NCBI RefSeq assembly: GCF_000732615.1
Contig: NZ_JPGL01000028.1
Coordinates: 1-64,000 of the forward strand
DNA: 64,000 bases
From: Burkholderia paludis
GTDB lineage: Bacteria > Pseudomonadota > Gammaproteobacteria > Burkholderiales > Burkholderiaceae
Reading direction: 5' to 3'
The translations under genes were made by a program, and so were the position numbers. The notes under the pieces were generated by a model. The model did not search any database. It saw only the letters and a list, made by a program, of their open reading frames with translations, and was not told where the DNA came from. Positions 8,320-18,658 of the stretch are shown here, in pieces (positions within the stretch are counted from its first letter, which is position 1; each line of letters opens with the position of its first letter).

Positions 8320-9108
8320 TCAATGTGCGGCTTCGCCGTTCCCCGCTTCGCCTTCGTCGGCCGGCTTCTTCGGCACGAAGAACCGCGCGGCCAGGATCCC
8401 GGCCTCGTACAGCACGATCAGCGGCAACGCGAGCATCAGTTGCGAGAACACGTCCGGCGGCGTGACGACCGCCGCGACGACGAACGCGCCGACGATCACG
8501 TACGGCCGGATTTCCTTCAGCTTCTTCACCGTCAGCACGCCCATCCGGACGAGCAGCACGACGATGATCGGCACCTCGAACGTGACCCCGAACGCGATGA
8601 ACATCCCGAGCACGAAGCTCAGGTAATTGTCGATGTCGGTCGTCATCTCGGCGCCGAGCGGCGCGTTGTAGTGCGCCATCACGCGGAAGATCGTCGGGAA
8701 CACGAGGAAGTACGCGAATGCCATCCCGCACAGGAACAGGAAGTAGCTGCTGCCGACCAGCGGCACGACGAGCTTCTTCTCGTGCTGGTACAGGCCCGGC
8801 GCGACGAACGCCCAGATCTGGTACAGCACGACCGGCAGCGCGATCACGAGCGCGACGAGCATCGTGACCTTCATCGGTACGAAGAACGAGCCGGTCACGT
8901 CCGTCACGATCATCTTGCCGTCCTTCGGCAGGTTCTCCATCAGCGGCCGCGCGAGCAGCCGGAAGATGTCGGGCGCCCAGTAGACGAGCCCGACGAACAC
9001 GACGATCACGGCCAGCCCCGCGCGAATGATGCGATCGCGAAGCTCGACGAGATGGGAAATGAAAGTTTCTTCCGGGGCGTCGCCCGGGTTCTGCTGGGGG
9101 TCGCTCAC
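8320..9108 (-). CDS. tatC: TatC, twin-arginine translocase receptor subunit
   Basis: This 262-residue six-helix inner-membrane protein recognises RR signal peptides together with TatB. It shows the conserved N-terminal FISHLVELRDRIIRAG, the first periplasmic-loop region and later helices (FGVTFEVPIIVVLLVRMG; PLIVLYEAGILAARFF). The start codon is GTG at 9108 (VSDPQQNPGD). It is last in tatABC, 41 bp after tatB. Clients here probably include the Rieske protein and MsrP. Confidence 0.95.
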   Translation of the reverse strand: MSDPQQNPGDAPEETFISHLVELRDRIIRAGLAVIVVFVGLVYWAPDIFRLLARPLMENLPKDGKMIVTDVTGSFFVPMKVTMLVALVIALPVVLYQIWAFVAPGLYQHEKKLVVPLVGSSYFLFLCGMAFAYFLVFPTIFRVMAHYNAPLGAEMTTDIDNYLSFVLGMFIAFGVTFEVPIIVVLLVRMGVLTVKKLKEIRPYVIVGAFVVAAVVTPPDVFSQLMLALPLIVLYEAGILAARFFVPKKPADEGEAGNGEAAH

Positions 9109-9149
9109 ACCGGCCCTCGGTAGGATTGACGAGCGAGCATGCGCTCGGC

Positions 9150-9680
9150 TCAGAAGAAGCGCGTCGGCCGGCGCAGGCTGGCCGGCTGGTGGCGCGCGAC
9201 ACGCGCGGCGCCCGACTGCACGTGCGTGCGGCGGGTGGTCGCGCGCTTGTACCAGACAGGCGTCGCCGCCTGCTTCACACGCCAGTTGCGGCGCTTCGAC
9301 GCGAGCGCGGCGGGACTGCCGCGCCAGGACGGCGCCGCGGGCATGCCGGAACCATCGGAGCCGGCGGCGCCTGCCGCTTCGTCAAGGCCGCCGACCGCGG
9401 AATGCCACGTGTCGCTCAGTTCCTTCTCGTGCTCGCGCAGGTTGTCGTGAATCGTCGTCTCGACATTGCGCGCGGCCGCCTCGAAATCGGTCTTCATCGT
9501 CCGCAATGCGTCGAGTTCGATTTCGCGCGAGACCTCGGCCTTCACGTCGTTGATGTACCGCTGCGCGCGGCCGAACAGCGCGCCTGCCGTACGCGCGACG
9601 CGCGGCAGGCGCTCGGGGCCGAGCACGACGAGTGCGACGACGCCGATCAGCGCCATCTTCGAAAGACCGAGATCCAGCAT
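9150..9680 (-). CDS. tatB: TatB, twin-arginine translocase subunit
   Basis: This 176-residue protein has an N-terminal membrane helix (MLDLGLSKMALIGVVALVVL), the conserved GPERLP hinge at residues ~21-26, then an amphipathic helix and a coiled region to ~100. It forms the signal-peptide receptor with TatC. The last ~50 residues are strikingly basic (KRRNWRVKQ...RRPTRFF), unlike the usual acidic or proline-rich Tat tails. It starts 26 bp after tatA. Confidence 0.93.
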   Translation of the reverse strand: MLDLGLSKMALIGVVALVVLGPERLPRVARTAGALFGRAQRYINDVKAEVSREIELDALRTMKTDFEAAARNVETTIHDNLREHEKELSDTWHSAVGGLDEAAGAAGSDGSGMPAAPSWRGSPAALASKRRNWRVKQAATPVWYKRATTRRTHVQSGAARVARHQPASLRRPTRFF

Positions 9681-9706
9681 CGCAAATGCCTGTCAGCGTG
9701 CCGGCG

Positions 9707-9943
9707 TTACGCCTTGTTCGAATCGGAACGCGTCGTGTCCTTCGCGTTGACGTCGACCGAGCCCGAGCCCGAGCGCGGCAGCTGCTGCGCATCCGCCGGG
9801 GCCTCGCCGTCCTTCATGCCGTCCTTGAAACCCTTTACGGCGCTGCCGAGATCGTTGCCGATGTTGCGCAGCTTCTTCGTACCGAAAACCAGCGCGACAA
9901 TCAGCAGCACGATCAGCCAGTGCCAAATGCTCAATCCACCCAT
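9707..9943 (-). CDS. tatA: TatA, pore-forming twin-arginine translocase subunit
   Basis: This 78-residue protein has one membrane helix ([17 protein letters not shown]), a GTKKLRNIG hinge and an amphipathic helix ([15 protein letters not shown]), the standard TatA layout. The start MGGLSIWHW (9943) is supported by a GAGAGG ribosome-binding site; a longer in-frame extension does not match the family. It is the first of tatABC, about 90 bp after the HIT gene. Confidence 0.95.
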   Translation of the reverse strand: MGGLSIWHWLIVLLIVALVFGTKKLRNIGNDLGSAVKGFKDGMKDGEAPADAQQLPRSGSGSVDVNAKDTTRSDSNKA

Positions 9944-10036
9944 GATGAAACCTCTCCTCAACCACACCGCCACGCGGCGCAAATCGCCGGCAACGCGCCG
10001 GCTTCGACTATCGATGCGGGGATACGCCCCGCGTCG

Positions 10037-10402
10037 TCAACCCATCCGCTGCCAGGGGCGCGGACCGGCCAGGATATGCGCGTGCAGGTGGTAGACCTCC
10101 TGCCCGCCGCCGGGGCCCGTGTTGATCACCGTACGGAAACCGGTTTCGCCCCCCGTATACGCGACGCCCAATTGCTCGGCGAGACGCGAGACGAGCAGCA
10201 TCAGCCGGCCGAGCATCGGCGCATCGGCCTCGCCCGCCGCCGACAGCGTCGGCAGGTGCCGGCGCGGAATCACGAGCACGTGCGTCTCGGCCGCCGGGCG
10301 GATGTCGCGGAACGCGACGAATTCATCGTCCTCGTGCACCTTCGTGCTCGGGATCTCGCCTGCCGCGATCTTGCAGAACAGACAATTCGGATCGTGACTC
10401 AT
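10037..10402 (-). CDS. HIT-family (HinT-like) purine nucleotide hydrolase
   Basis: This 121-residue protein has the histidine-triad motif HxHxHxx (YHLHAHILAG) near the C-terminus and the N-terminal CLFCKIAAGEIPSTKVHEDD typical of HinT-type AMP-lysine hydrolases. It is cytosolic and normally a dimer. It sits between the DUF4870 gene and tatA, the usual beta-proteobacterial context downstream of hisIE. Confidence 0.93.
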   Translation of the reverse strand: MSHDPNCLFCKIAAGEIPSTKVHEDDEFVAFRDIRPAAETHVLVIPRRHLPTLSAAGEADAPMLGRLMLLVSRLAEQLGVAYTGGETGFRTVINTGPGGGQEVYHLHAHILAGPRPWQRMG

Positions 10403-10433
10403 GTTGCTCCTGCGAAACGCTCGCGCGCGGCCG

Positions 10434-10826
10434 TCAGAACCACGCCTTGGGATCGAGCGCCTTGTTGTCGTTCAGGTACAGCCAACCCTTGATGATACGG
10501 TACAGCGTCCAGATCCATGTGACAAACATCACTGCGAATCCGATCACCACGAACGCCAGCGCGAACCCTATCACGTACGCGAAAAACGCGCGCCAGAACG
10601 TGCGGATCTGCCATTCGAAGTGAGCCGCGTACGGCGTGCCGGCCACATCGTCGCGCTTCACGTAGTTGATGATGATCGCGATGATGCCCGTGATGCCGCC
10701 CGTCAGCCAATGGAACGCATAGAGGCCATAGAGCACGTGAGTCAGCGTGCGCAGCCCGTTCAGGCGTTCGGCGTCCGCCGCCCCCGGCACCGCAGGCGTC
10801 GGAAACTGGTTCGACGTATCGTTCAT
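10434..10826 (-). CDS. DUF4870-family small membrane protein
   Basis: This 130-residue protein of unknown function has three predicted membrane segments: around VLYGLYAFHWLTGGITGIIAI, AFFAYVIGFALAFVVIGFAV and a following WIWTLYRIIKGW. The start MNDTSNQFP has GGGGG eight bases upstream, better than the upstream in-frame TTG. The pattern (soluble N-terminus, LTHVLYG, and a C-terminal RIIKGWLYLND) fits the DUF4870/Tic20-like family. It sits at the distal end of the his cluster with no known link to histidine synthesis. Confidence 0.8.
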   Translation of the reverse strand: MNDTSNQFPTPAVPGAADAERLNGLRTLTHVLYGLYAFHWLTGGITGIIAIIINYVKRDDVAGTPYAAHFEWQIRTFWRAFFAYVIGFALAFVVIGFAVMFVTWIWTLYRIIKGWLYLNDNKALDPKAWF

Positions 10827-10897
10827 GATGCTACCCCCGTTAGATGACAATTCTTACAGCTTACCGCACTGTCGCCACCGCAGCGGGCCGCTGCATG

Positions 10898-11263
10898 TCA
10901 CCCGCCGTTTTCCTCGCGCTCGCGGCGCTTGCGCAGCGCCTTTTCCTCGATGCCCGACAGCCCTTCGCGACGCTCGAGCTCGGCGATCACGTCGGCCGGG
11001 CTCAGGTCGAAGTGCGACAGCATCACGAGGCAGTGGAACCACAGGTCGGCCACCTCGCCGACGAGCGCGGTCGGCGCGCCGCCCTGGCGCACGTCCTTCG
11101 CGGCCAGTACGACCTCCGTCGCCTCTTCGCCGATCTTCTTCAGCACCGCGTCGTCGCCCTTGTGGAACAGGCGCGACACGTACGATTGGTCGGGGTCGCC
11201 GCCCTTGCGGCTATCGATCACGGCGGCGAGGCGCAGCAGCGTGTCTTCGGTCGATTGCGTCAT
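10898..11263 (-). CDS. hisE: Phosphoribosyl-ATP pyrophosphatase
   Basis: This 121-residue enzyme catalyses the second step of histidine synthesis, hydrolysing PR-ATP to PR-AMP and pyrophosphate. It shows the all-alpha MazG-like signature [13 protein letters not shown] and a second metal site in [13 protein letters not shown]. It is a separate gene, not fused to HisI as in enterobacteria. The start overlaps the hisI stop as ATGA. It is the last his gene of the operon. Confidence 0.95.
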   Translation of the reverse strand: MTQSTEDTLLRLAAVIDSRKGGDPDQSYVSRLFHKGDDAVLKKIGEEATEVVLAAKDVRQGGAPTALVGEVADLWFHCLVMLSHFDLSPADVIAELERREGLSGIEEKALRKRREREENGG

Positions 11264-11675
11264 TTGTAGATGTGTTCGGGATCTTTCAGCACCGGCTCGA
11301 CCGCGACCCAGTCGCCGTTGTCGACGGTGCCTTCGAATTTCTGGAAGAAGCACGAATGCCGGCCGGTGTGGCATGCGATGCCCGACACCTGCTCGACCTT
11401 CAGCAGCACGACGTCCTCGTCGCAGTCGAGCCGCACCTCGTGCACGTGCTGCACGTGGCCCGACTCCTCGCCCTTGAACCACAGGCGCTTGCGCGAACGC
11501 GAATAGTAGACCGCGCGCTGCGTCTCGATCGTCTTCGCCAGCGCCTCGCGGTTCATCCACGCGAACATCAGCACGTCGTTCGTCGCCGCTTCCTGCGCGA
11601 TCACCGGCACGAGGCCGTTGTCGTCCCAGCGGACCTTGTCGAGCCACGCGGGCAGGGATGTCGTTTCGGTATTCA

Positions 11676-11676
<1 letters not shown>
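11260..11676 (-). CDS. hisI: Phosphoribosyl-AMP cyclohydrolase
   Basis: This 138-residue zinc enzyme opens the adenine ring of PR-AMP (third step). Metal-binding residues lie in [16 protein letters not shown] and [10 protein letters not shown]. The start overlaps the hisF stop by one base (TGATG) and its stop overlaps the hisE start, so hisF-I-E should be translationally coupled. Confidence 0.96.
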
Positions 11677-12449
<773 letters not shown>

Positions 12450-12558
12450 GATGTTGCGCCAAATGCCGCGCTGGGACGGCCGGTTGCGGAAGCCTCGCGC
12501 GAGGCTCCCGGTCGGAGCCGCCGCCTGCGGGCGGCCCCGGCGAACGGGACAAGCGCGC

Positions 12559-13314
12559 TTACGCGTTGTCGAGTTCGCCGTTCAGTTCGTCCGCGCGCTT
12601 TTGCGCGGCCGCGAAATCGAGATCGCCGGAGTAGATCGCACGGCCGCAGATCACGCCTTCGACGCCGTGCTCTTCCACTTCGCACAGGTTCTCGATGTCC
12701 GTGAGGTTCGACAGGCCGCCGCTGGCGATCACCGGGATGCCGACCGCCTGTGCGAGCTTCACGGTCGCCTCGATGTTGATGCCCTGCAGCATCCCGTCGC
12801 GGCCGATGTCCGTGTAGACGATCGATTCGACGCCGTAGTCCTCGAACTTCCGCGCGAGATCGATCACTTCGTGGCCGGTCAGCTTGCTCCAGCCGTCGGT
12901 CGCGACCTTGCCGTCCTTCGCGTCCAGCCCGACGATGATGCTGCCGGCGAACGCGGTGCACGCGTCCTGCAGGAAGCCCGGGTCCTTCACGGCCGCGGTG
13001 CCGATGATGACGTAGGACAGGCCCGCGTCGAGGTATTTCTCGATCGTCTCGAGGCTGCGGATGCCGCCGCCGAGCTGTACGGGGATTTCATCGCCGACCT
13101 CTTCGAGGATCGCCTCGATCGCCTCGAGATTCTTCGGCTTGCCGGCGAACGCGCCGTTCAGGTCGACGAGATGGAGCCGCCGGGCGCCGAGATCGACCCA
13201 CTTGCGGGCCATCGCCGCCGGGTCCTCGGAAAAAATCGTGGCCTGGTCCATATCGCCCTGTTTGAGGCGCACACACTGACCGTCTTTGAGATCGATGGCC
13301 GGAATCAGCAACAT
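12559..13314 (-). CDS. hisA: ProFAR isomerase
   Basis: This 251-residue TIM barrel catalyses the Amadori isomerisation of ProFAR to PRFAR (fourth step). The catalytic pair is Asp in [20 protein letters not shown] and Asp in [10 protein letters not shown]. Phosphate loops are [13 protein letters not shown] and [12 protein letters not shown]. It is 163 bp downstream of hisH; I see no gene or terminator in that gap. Confidence 0.97.
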   Translation of the reverse strand: MLLIPAIDLKDGQCVRLKQGDMDQATIFSEDPAAMARKWVDLGARRLHLVDLNGAFAGKPKNLEAIEAILEEVGDEIPVQLGGGIRSLETIEKYLDAGLSYVIIGTAAVKDPGFLQDACTAFAGSIIVGLDAKDGKVATDGWSKLTGHEVIDLARKFEDYGVESIVYTDIGRDGMLQGINIEATVKLAQAVGIPVIASGGLSNLTDIENLCEVEEHGVEGVICGRAIYSGDLDFAAAQKRADELNGELDNA

Positions 13315-13477
13315 AGCTATCGGGTGTCGTCGTGGAAAAAGAAAAGAATCCGGCGCGTACCGGCCAATCCGGTACCGCGCCGTCTCGCTAGTTTAGTACA
13401 ACTCTTTCGGCGCTTTGGCGTGCCAGCACCGTGCGACAGGCCTCTGCGGCCCGCCGATTGTGGCACGCCCGCGACAT

Positions 13478-14119
13478 TTACGGCTTCCAGTGTACGAAGT
13501 TGCGATACAGACGCAACCCGACCTCCGCGCTTTTCTCGGGGTGGAATTGGGTCGCGAAGAGGTTATCCCGCGCGACCGCGGACGTAAACGGTGCACCGTA
13601 CGCCGTTTCGCCCACCGTATGCGCCGGGTTGTCCGGGCGTACGTAATAGCTGTGCACGAAGTAGAAATACGCGTCGTCGGGCACGCCGTCCCACAGCGGG
13701 TGCGGCTGCAACTGGCGCACGCGGTTCCAGCCCATCTGCGGCACCTTGAAGCGCGAGCCGTCGTCCTGCAGGCGGCCGTCGAGCTCGAAGCGCACGACCT
13801 TGCCGGGCAGCAGGCCGAGGCCCTTCGTGTCGCCCTCCGCGCTCCAGTCGAACAGCATCTGCTCGCCGACGCATACGCCGAGCAGCGGCTTCGTGCGCGA
13901 CGCCTCGAGCACGGCCTCCTGCAGGCCCGATTCGCCCAGGCAGCGCATGCAGTCGGGCATCGCGCCCTGGCCGGGCAGCACGACACGGTCGGCCGCGCGG
14001 ATCGCGGCCGGCGTGTCGACGATCGCCACGTCGGCGGCCGGTTCGGCCTTCTTGAGCGCCTGCGCGACCGAGCGCAGGTTGCCCATCCCATAATCCACAA
14101 TCGCAATCGAAGTTTTCAT
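13478..14119 (-). CDS. hisH: Imidazole glycerol-phosphate synthase, glutaminase subunit
   Basis: This 213-residue class I glutamine amidotransferase supplies ammonia to HisF. The nucleophile is C83 in [11 protein letters not shown], with the His-Glu pair in QFHPEKS near the C-terminus. The N-terminus [14 protein letters not shown] is typical. The start overlaps the stop of the upstream marC gene as ATGA, so translation of hisH appears coupled to a gene outside the pathway. Confidence 0.96.
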   Translation of the reverse strand: MKTSIAIVDYGMGNLRSVAQALKKAEPAADVAIVDTPAAIRAADRVVLPGQGAMPDCMRCLGESGLQEAVLEASRTKPLLGVCVGEQMLFDWSAEGDTKGLGLLPGKVVRFELDGRLQDDGSRFKVPQMGWNRVRQLQPHPLWDGVPDDAYFYFVHSYYVRPDNPAHTVGETAYGAPFTSAVARDNLFATQFHPEKSAEVGLRLYRNFVHWKP

Positions 14120-14736
14120 CTCAGTGCAGGCAGTAGCGCCCTCAGTCCATTGACGATGAATTCCACCGCCAGCGCCGACAGCATCAGACCCATCAGCCGC
14201 GTGGCGATGTTGATGCCCGTGCGGCCGATCCAGTTCGCGATCGGCTCGGCGAGCCGCATCGCAACGAAACACAGCAAAGCCAGGGCCGCGCCGATCGCGA
14301 CCAGCCCGACCCGGTCATACCAGTGACGCGCGTTCGCCGCATAGATGATCACCGTGCTGATCGAGCCGGGGCCCGTCAGCAGCGGAATCGCCAGCGGCAC
14401 GACCGCGATGTTGTCCTTCAGCTCGGCCTCGTGGCGCTCCTCCGGCGTCGATCGCGTGTTGCCGATCTGCGCGTTCAGCATGTTGATCGCCATCAGCAGC
14501 ATGATGATCCCGCCGCCCACTTCGAGCGAGCCGACCGAAATGCCGAAGAAGTCGATGATCTGCTGCCCGAGCAGCGCCGTCACCGTCATCACGCAGAACA
14601 CCGACACCGACGCGATCCGGATCGTGCGGCGCCGCTCGGCGTCCGTCTGCTGCGCCGTCAGGCTCAGGAAGAACGGCACCGCGCCGATCGGGTTGATCAG
14701 CGCCAGCAGCGAAATGAACGATTTGAGCAGATCCAT
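14116..14736 (-). CDS. MarC-family integral membrane protein
   Basis: This 206-residue membrane protein has six predicted helices and MarC/UPF0056 features ([56 protein letters not shown]). The function is unknown; an earlier link to multiple antibiotic resistance was withdrawn for E. coli MarC. It sits inside the his operon, 63 bp after hisB and overlapping hisH by four bases, so it should be co-expressed with histidine genes. Confidence 0.9.
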   Translation of the reverse strand: MDLLKSFISLLALINPIGAVPFFLSLTAQQTDAERRRTIRIASVSVFCVMTVTALLGQQIIDFFGISVGSLEVGGGIIMLLMAINMLNAQIGNTRSTPEERHEAELKDNIAVVPLAIPLLTGPGSISTVIIYAANARHWYDRVGLVAIGAALALLCFVAMRLAEPIANWIGRTGINIATRLMGLMLSALAVEFIVNGLRALLPALR

Positions 14737-14799
14737 CGCAAGCCGGCGCCGCGCGCCGAAGCCGTCAGGTTGTCCTTGGCGTGCCGCCCGTGCGGAAGG

Positions 14800-15387
14800 T
14801 CAGAGGCTGCCTTTCGTCGACGGGATCTGCCCCGCCGCACGCTCGTCGAGCTCCACCGCCGCGCGCAGTGCCCGGCCGAAGGCCTTGAACACCGTCTCGA
14901 GCTGATGGTGCGCGTTGATCCCGCGCAGGTTGTCGATATGCAGCGTGACGCCCGCGTGGTTCACGAAACCGCGGAAGAACTCGATCGACAGGTCGACGTC
15001 GAACGTGCCGATCCGCGCGCGCGTGAACGGCACGTGGAATTCGAGGCCCGGCCGGCCCGAGAAGTCGATCACGACGCGCGACAGCGCCTCGTCGAGCGGC
15101 ACGTACGAATGGCCGTAGCGGCGGATGCCCTTGCGGTCGCCGATCGCCTTCGCGACGGCCTGCCCGAGCGTGATGCCGACATCCTCGACCGTGTGGTGGT
15201 CGTCGATATGGGTATCGCCATGCGCTTCGACCTCGAGATCGACCAGACCGTGTCGCGCGATCTGGTCGAGCATATGGTCGAGAAACGGCACGCCGGTAGC
15301 CAGCTTCTGCTGGCCCGTACCGTCGAGATCGAGCTTCACACGGATCTGCGTTTCGCTGGTATTGCGAACGACTTCCGCCACACGCAT
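14800..15387 (-). CDS. hisB: Imidazoleglycerol-phosphate dehydratase
   Basis: This 195-residue monofunctional enzyme dehydrates IGP to imidazole acetol phosphate. Two manganese-binding motifs are visible ([13 protein letters not shown] with [21 protein letters not shown]) and the mirror repeat in the second half ([23 protein letters not shown]). It lacks the histidinol-phosphatase domain of enterobacterial HisB, so that activity must come from another gene not seen here. Confidence 0.97.
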   Translation of the reverse strand: MRVAEVVRNTSETQIRVKLDLDGTGQQKLATGVPFLDHMLDQIARHGLVDLEVEAHGDTHIDDHHTVEDVGITLGQAVAKAIGDRKGIRRYGHSYVPLDEALSRVVIDFSGRPGLEFHVPFTRARIGTFDVDLSIEFFRGFVNHAGVTLHIDNLRGINAHHQLETVFKAFGRALRAAVELDERAAGQIPSTKGSL

Positions 15388-15451
15388 GGCAATTCCTTGA
15401 CTGGGTCGATGTAAATGGGGATTGATCGTACGCGCTGCGGCGCCGGCTGGA

Positions 15452-16525
15452 TCAACCGGGCAGCGCGAGTTTCAAAGCCGCCAGCAGGCGCGCGTTTTCG
15501 TCGGGAGCACCGACGGTCAGCCGCACGCATTCCGCCAGCAACGGATGCATTTTACTCACGTTTTTGACCAAAACCCGCTCGGTGAGCAGCGCATCGAACA
15601 CGGCGGCCGCATCCGGCACGCGCACCAGCAGGAAATTGCCGGCGCTCGGAAACACCGTCGTGCCCGGCAGCGCAGCCACGGCCTGCGCAAGCCGAGTGCG
15701 CTCCGCGCGCAGATCGGCGGCCTGCGCGTCGAGCACGTCGAGGCGGTCGAGCAGGAAATCCGCGGTGGCCTGGGTCAGCACGTTGATGTTGTACGGCGGG
15801 CGCACCTTGTCGAATTCGTTCAGCCACGCGGGCAAGCCGACGAGATAGCCGAGGCGGATGCCCGCGAGGCCCAGCTTCGACACCGTGCGCATCACGACGA
15901 CGTTGTCGAACTCGGCGGCGCGCGGCAGCCACGAACGCTCGGCGAACGGCTGATACGCCTCGTCGATCACGATCAGGCTGTGGCGCGCGGCGGCAACGAT
16001 CCGTTCGACGTCGGCGTCGTCGTACAGCGTGCCGGTCGGGTTGTTCGGATACGCGAGATAGACGATCGCCGGCCGGTGCTCGGCGATCGCCGCGAGCATC
16101 GCATCGACGTCGAGCGTCAGGTCGGCCTTCAGCGGCACGCCGATGAATTCGAGCTGCGCGAGCTTCGCCGACAGTTCGTACATCACGAAACCCGGCACCG
16201 GCGCGAGCACCTTCGCACCCGGCTTCGCGCAGGCGACCGAGATCAGGCTGATGATCTCGTCCGAACCGTTGCCGAGCAGCACGTCGCATGCGGCCGGTAC
16301 GCCCATCGCGTGGCGCAGCTTGTCGAGCAGCGCGGCCGGGCGCGGCGCCGGGTAGCGGTTCAGCGCGACCTGCGCGAGCCGCTCGCCGAGCGCCGCGGCG
16401 AGCGGCTCGGGCAGCGGATACGGGTTCTCCATCGCGTCGAGCTTCACGAAGCCGCTCGCGTCGGGCACCGGGTAGCTCGTCATCGCGAGCACGTCGCGGC
16501 GGATGATGTCTTGTGGCGTCGTCAT
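15452..16525 (-). CDS. hisC: Histidinol-phosphate aminotransferase
   Basis: This 357-residue fold-type I PLP enzyme converts imidazole acetol phosphate and glutamate to histidinol phosphate. The Schiff-base lysine lies in [19 protein letters not shown]. Other marks are [23 protein letters not shown] and [12 protein letters not shown]. It is 138 bp after hisD. Confidence 0.96.
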   Translation of the reverse strand: MTTPQDIIRRDVLAMTSYPVPDASGFVKLDAMENPYPLPEPLAAALGERLAQVALNRYPAPRPAALLDKLRHAMGVPAACDVLLGNGSDEIISLISVACAKPGAKVLAPVPGFVMYELSAKLAQLEFIGVPLKADLTLDVDAMLAAIAEHRPAIVYLAYPNNPTGTLYDDADVERIVAAARHSLIVIDEAYQPFAERSWLPRAAEFDNVVVMRTVSKLGLAGIRLGYLVGLPAWLNEFDKVRPPYNINVLTQATADFLLDRLDVLDAQAADLRAERTRLAQAVAALPGTTVFPSAGNFLLVRVPDAAAVFDALLTERVLVKNVSKMHPLLAECVRLTVGAPDENARLLAALKLALPG

Positions 16526-16663
16526 GGTCTCAAGCCGGCGTGCATCGCGCCGGCGTCAAATGGTCGGCAAGGCGGCGGACGCCGCCCTGCGCGTGTGTCC
16601 GGCTTCGGGGGGAGCCGGCCGGCGCCGGCGCATGCGCGCCCGCCCCGGCCCTGCGCGGCACGA

Positions 16664-17980
16664 TCAGCCCTTCATCCGGAACTCGGCGCTCTTCGCATGC
16701 GCCTGCAGCCCCTCGCCGTACGCGAGCTCGGACGCGATCTCGCCGAGCGTCTGCGCACCTTCCGCGCTGACCTCGATCACGCTCGAGCGCTTGATGAAGT
16801 CGTACACGCCGAGCGGCGACGAGAAGCGCGCGGTGCGCGAGGTCGGCAGCACGTGGTTCGGCCCCGCGCAGTAGTCGCCGAGGCTCTCGCTCGTGTAGCG
16901 GCCGAGGAAGATCGCGCCCGCGTGGCGGATCTGCTGGCCCCACTGCTGAGGCTCCAGCGCGGAAATCTCGAGGTGTTCCGGCGCGATGTCGTTCGCGATC
17001 CGGCAGGCCTCGGCCATGTCGCGCACCTTGATCAGCGCGCCGCGGCCTTCGAGCGACGCGCGAATCACGTCCCGGCGCGGCATCGACGGCAGCAGCTCGT
17101 CGATCGCCTTTGCGACGCGCTCGAGGAACGCGCCGTCCGGGCACAGCAGGATCGACTGCGCGAGCTCGTCGTGCTCGGCCTGCGAGAACAGGTCCATCGC
17201 GACCCAGTTCGGATCGGTCGTGCCGTCGCACAGCACGAGGATTTCCGACGGCCCGGCGATCATGTCGATGCCGACCGTGCCGAACACGCGGCGCTTCGCC
17301 GACGCGACGTACGCATTGCCCGGGCCGCAGATCTTGTCGACGGCCGGCACCGTCGCCGTGCCGTACGCGAGCGCGCCGACCGCCTGCGCGCCGCCGATCG
17401 TGAACACGCGATCGACGCCGCCGAGCAGCGCCGCGGCGAGCACGAGGTCGTTCTTCACGCCGTCCGGCGTCGGCACCACCATCACGATCTCGCCGACGCC
17501 CGCGACCCGCGCGGGAATCGCGTTCATCAGCACCGACGACGGATAGGCGGCCTTGCCGCCCGGCACGTACAGGCCGACGCGGTCGAGCGGCGTGATCTTC
17601 TGGCCGAGCACCGTGCCGTCCGCTTCCGTGTACTGCCAGCTGTGCGTGCCGCACTCGATCTTCTGCTTCTCGTGATACGCGCGCACCCGTGCGGCGGCCG
17701 CTTCCAGCGCCGCGCGCGCCTTCGGCGCGAGGCCGTCGAGCGCCGTCTGCAGCGCGTCCTGCGGCAGTTCGAGCGCGGCGACGCTGCCCGCGCTCAGCCG
17801 GTCGAAGCGGTTCGTGTATTCGAGCACCGCGGCGTCGCCGCGCGACTTCACGTCGGCGAGGATCTGCGCGACCGATTGCTCGATCGCCGCATCCTCGCTC
17901 GCCTCGAATGCGAGCAGCGCGCGCAGTTCGGCGCCGAAGCCTTCGCTCGTCGAATCGAGCTTGCGGATGGTGATGGACAT
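16664..17980 (-). CDS. hisD: Histidinol dehydrogenase
   Basis: This 438-residue zinc enzyme makes the last two NAD-dependent oxidations from histidinol to histidine. Signatures include [19 protein letters not shown], the [16 protein letters not shown] segment with the catalytic Glu/His region ([14 protein letters not shown]), and [20 protein letters not shown]. Length is normal. It starts 24 bp after hisG. Confidence 0.97.
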   Translation of the reverse strand: MSITIRKLDSTSEGFGAELRALLAFEASEDAAIEQSVAQILADVKSRGDAAVLEYTNRFDRLSAGSVAALELPQDALQTALDGLAPKARAALEAAAARVRAYHEKQKIECGTHSWQYTEADGTVLGQKITPLDRVGLYVPGGKAAYPSSVLMNAIPARVAGVGEIVMVVPTPDGVKNDLVLAAALLGGVDRVFTIGGAQAVGALAYGTATVPAVDKICGPGNAYVASAKRRVFGTVGIDMIAGPSEILVLCDGTTDPNWVAMDLFSQAEHDELAQSILLCPDGAFLERVAKAIDELLPSMPRRDVIRASLEGRGALIKVRDMAEACRIANDIAPEHLEISALEPQQWGQQIRHAGAIFLGRYTSESLGDYCAGPNHVLPTSRTARFSSPLGVYDFIKRSSVIEVSAEGAQTLGEIASELAYGEGLQAHAKSAEFRMKG

Positions 17981-18004
17981 GGGAGTTCCGTTACGGTGAT
18001 GCGC

Positions 18005-18658
18005 TCAACCGCCATTCTGCGACGCGCGTTCGAACGCGTCGAGGATCGGCTTGAGCGCCGTGCGCTTCAACTTCAGCGCAGCCTGGTTCACGACGAGGCG
18101 CGACGAGATCGCCATGATCTCCTCGACCTCGACCAGATTGTTCGCCTTCAGCGTGCCGCCCGAGCTGACGAGGTCGACGATCGCGTCGGCCAGCCCGACC
18201 AGCGGCGCGAGCTCCATCGAGCCGTACAGCTTGATCAGGTCGACGTGCACGCCCTTCGCGGCAAAATGCTCGCGCGCCGTCTCGACGTACTTCGTCGCGA
18301 CGCGCAGGCGTGCGCCCTGGCGCACCGCGCTCGCGTAGTCGAAGCCGGCCGGCACGGCCACCGACATCCGGCAGCGCGCAATGTTCAGGTCGATCGGCTG
18401 ATACAGGCCCGAGCCGCCGTGCTCGACCAGCACGTCCTTGCCGGCCACGCCGAAGTCGGCCGCGCCGTACTCCACGTAGGTCGGCACGTCGCTCGCGCGC
18501 ACGATGATCACGCGCAGGTTCGGGTCGGTCGTCGGCAGGATCAGCTTGCGCGACGTTTCAGGATCCTCGGCCACCTGCACGCCGGCCGCGGCCAGCAGCG
18601 GCAGGGTTTCCTCGAAGATCCGGCCCTTCGACAGGGCGAGGGTCAGCGGCGCGCTCAT
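18005..18658 (-). CDS. hisG: ATP phosphoribosyltransferase, short catalytic form
   Basis: This 217-residue enzyme condenses ATP and PRPP, the committed and feedback-controlled step of histidine synthesis. The PRPP loop region is [20 protein letters not shown], and the N-terminus [18 protein letters not shown] is typical. It lacks the C-terminal regulatory ACT-like domain, so it is the HisG(S) type that needs the HisZ partner; hisZ is not in the window. The start overlaps the murA stop as ATGA. Confidence 0.96.
   Translation of the reverse strand: MSAPLTLALSKGRIFEETLPLLAAAGVQVAEDPETSRKLILPTTDPNLRVIIVRASDVPTYVEYGAADFGVAGKDVLVEHGGSGLYQPIDLNIARCRMSVAVPAGFDYASAVRQGARLRVATKYVETAREHFAAKGVHVDLIKLYGSMELAPLVGLADAIVDLVSSGGTLKANNLVEVEEIMAISSRLVVNQAALKLKRTALKPILDAFERASQNGG

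Noticed and set aside
12450..12558. Terminator between hisA and hisF
   Set aside because: GC-rich inverted repeats are present (for example around 12496-12509), but there is no T-run on the minus strand.
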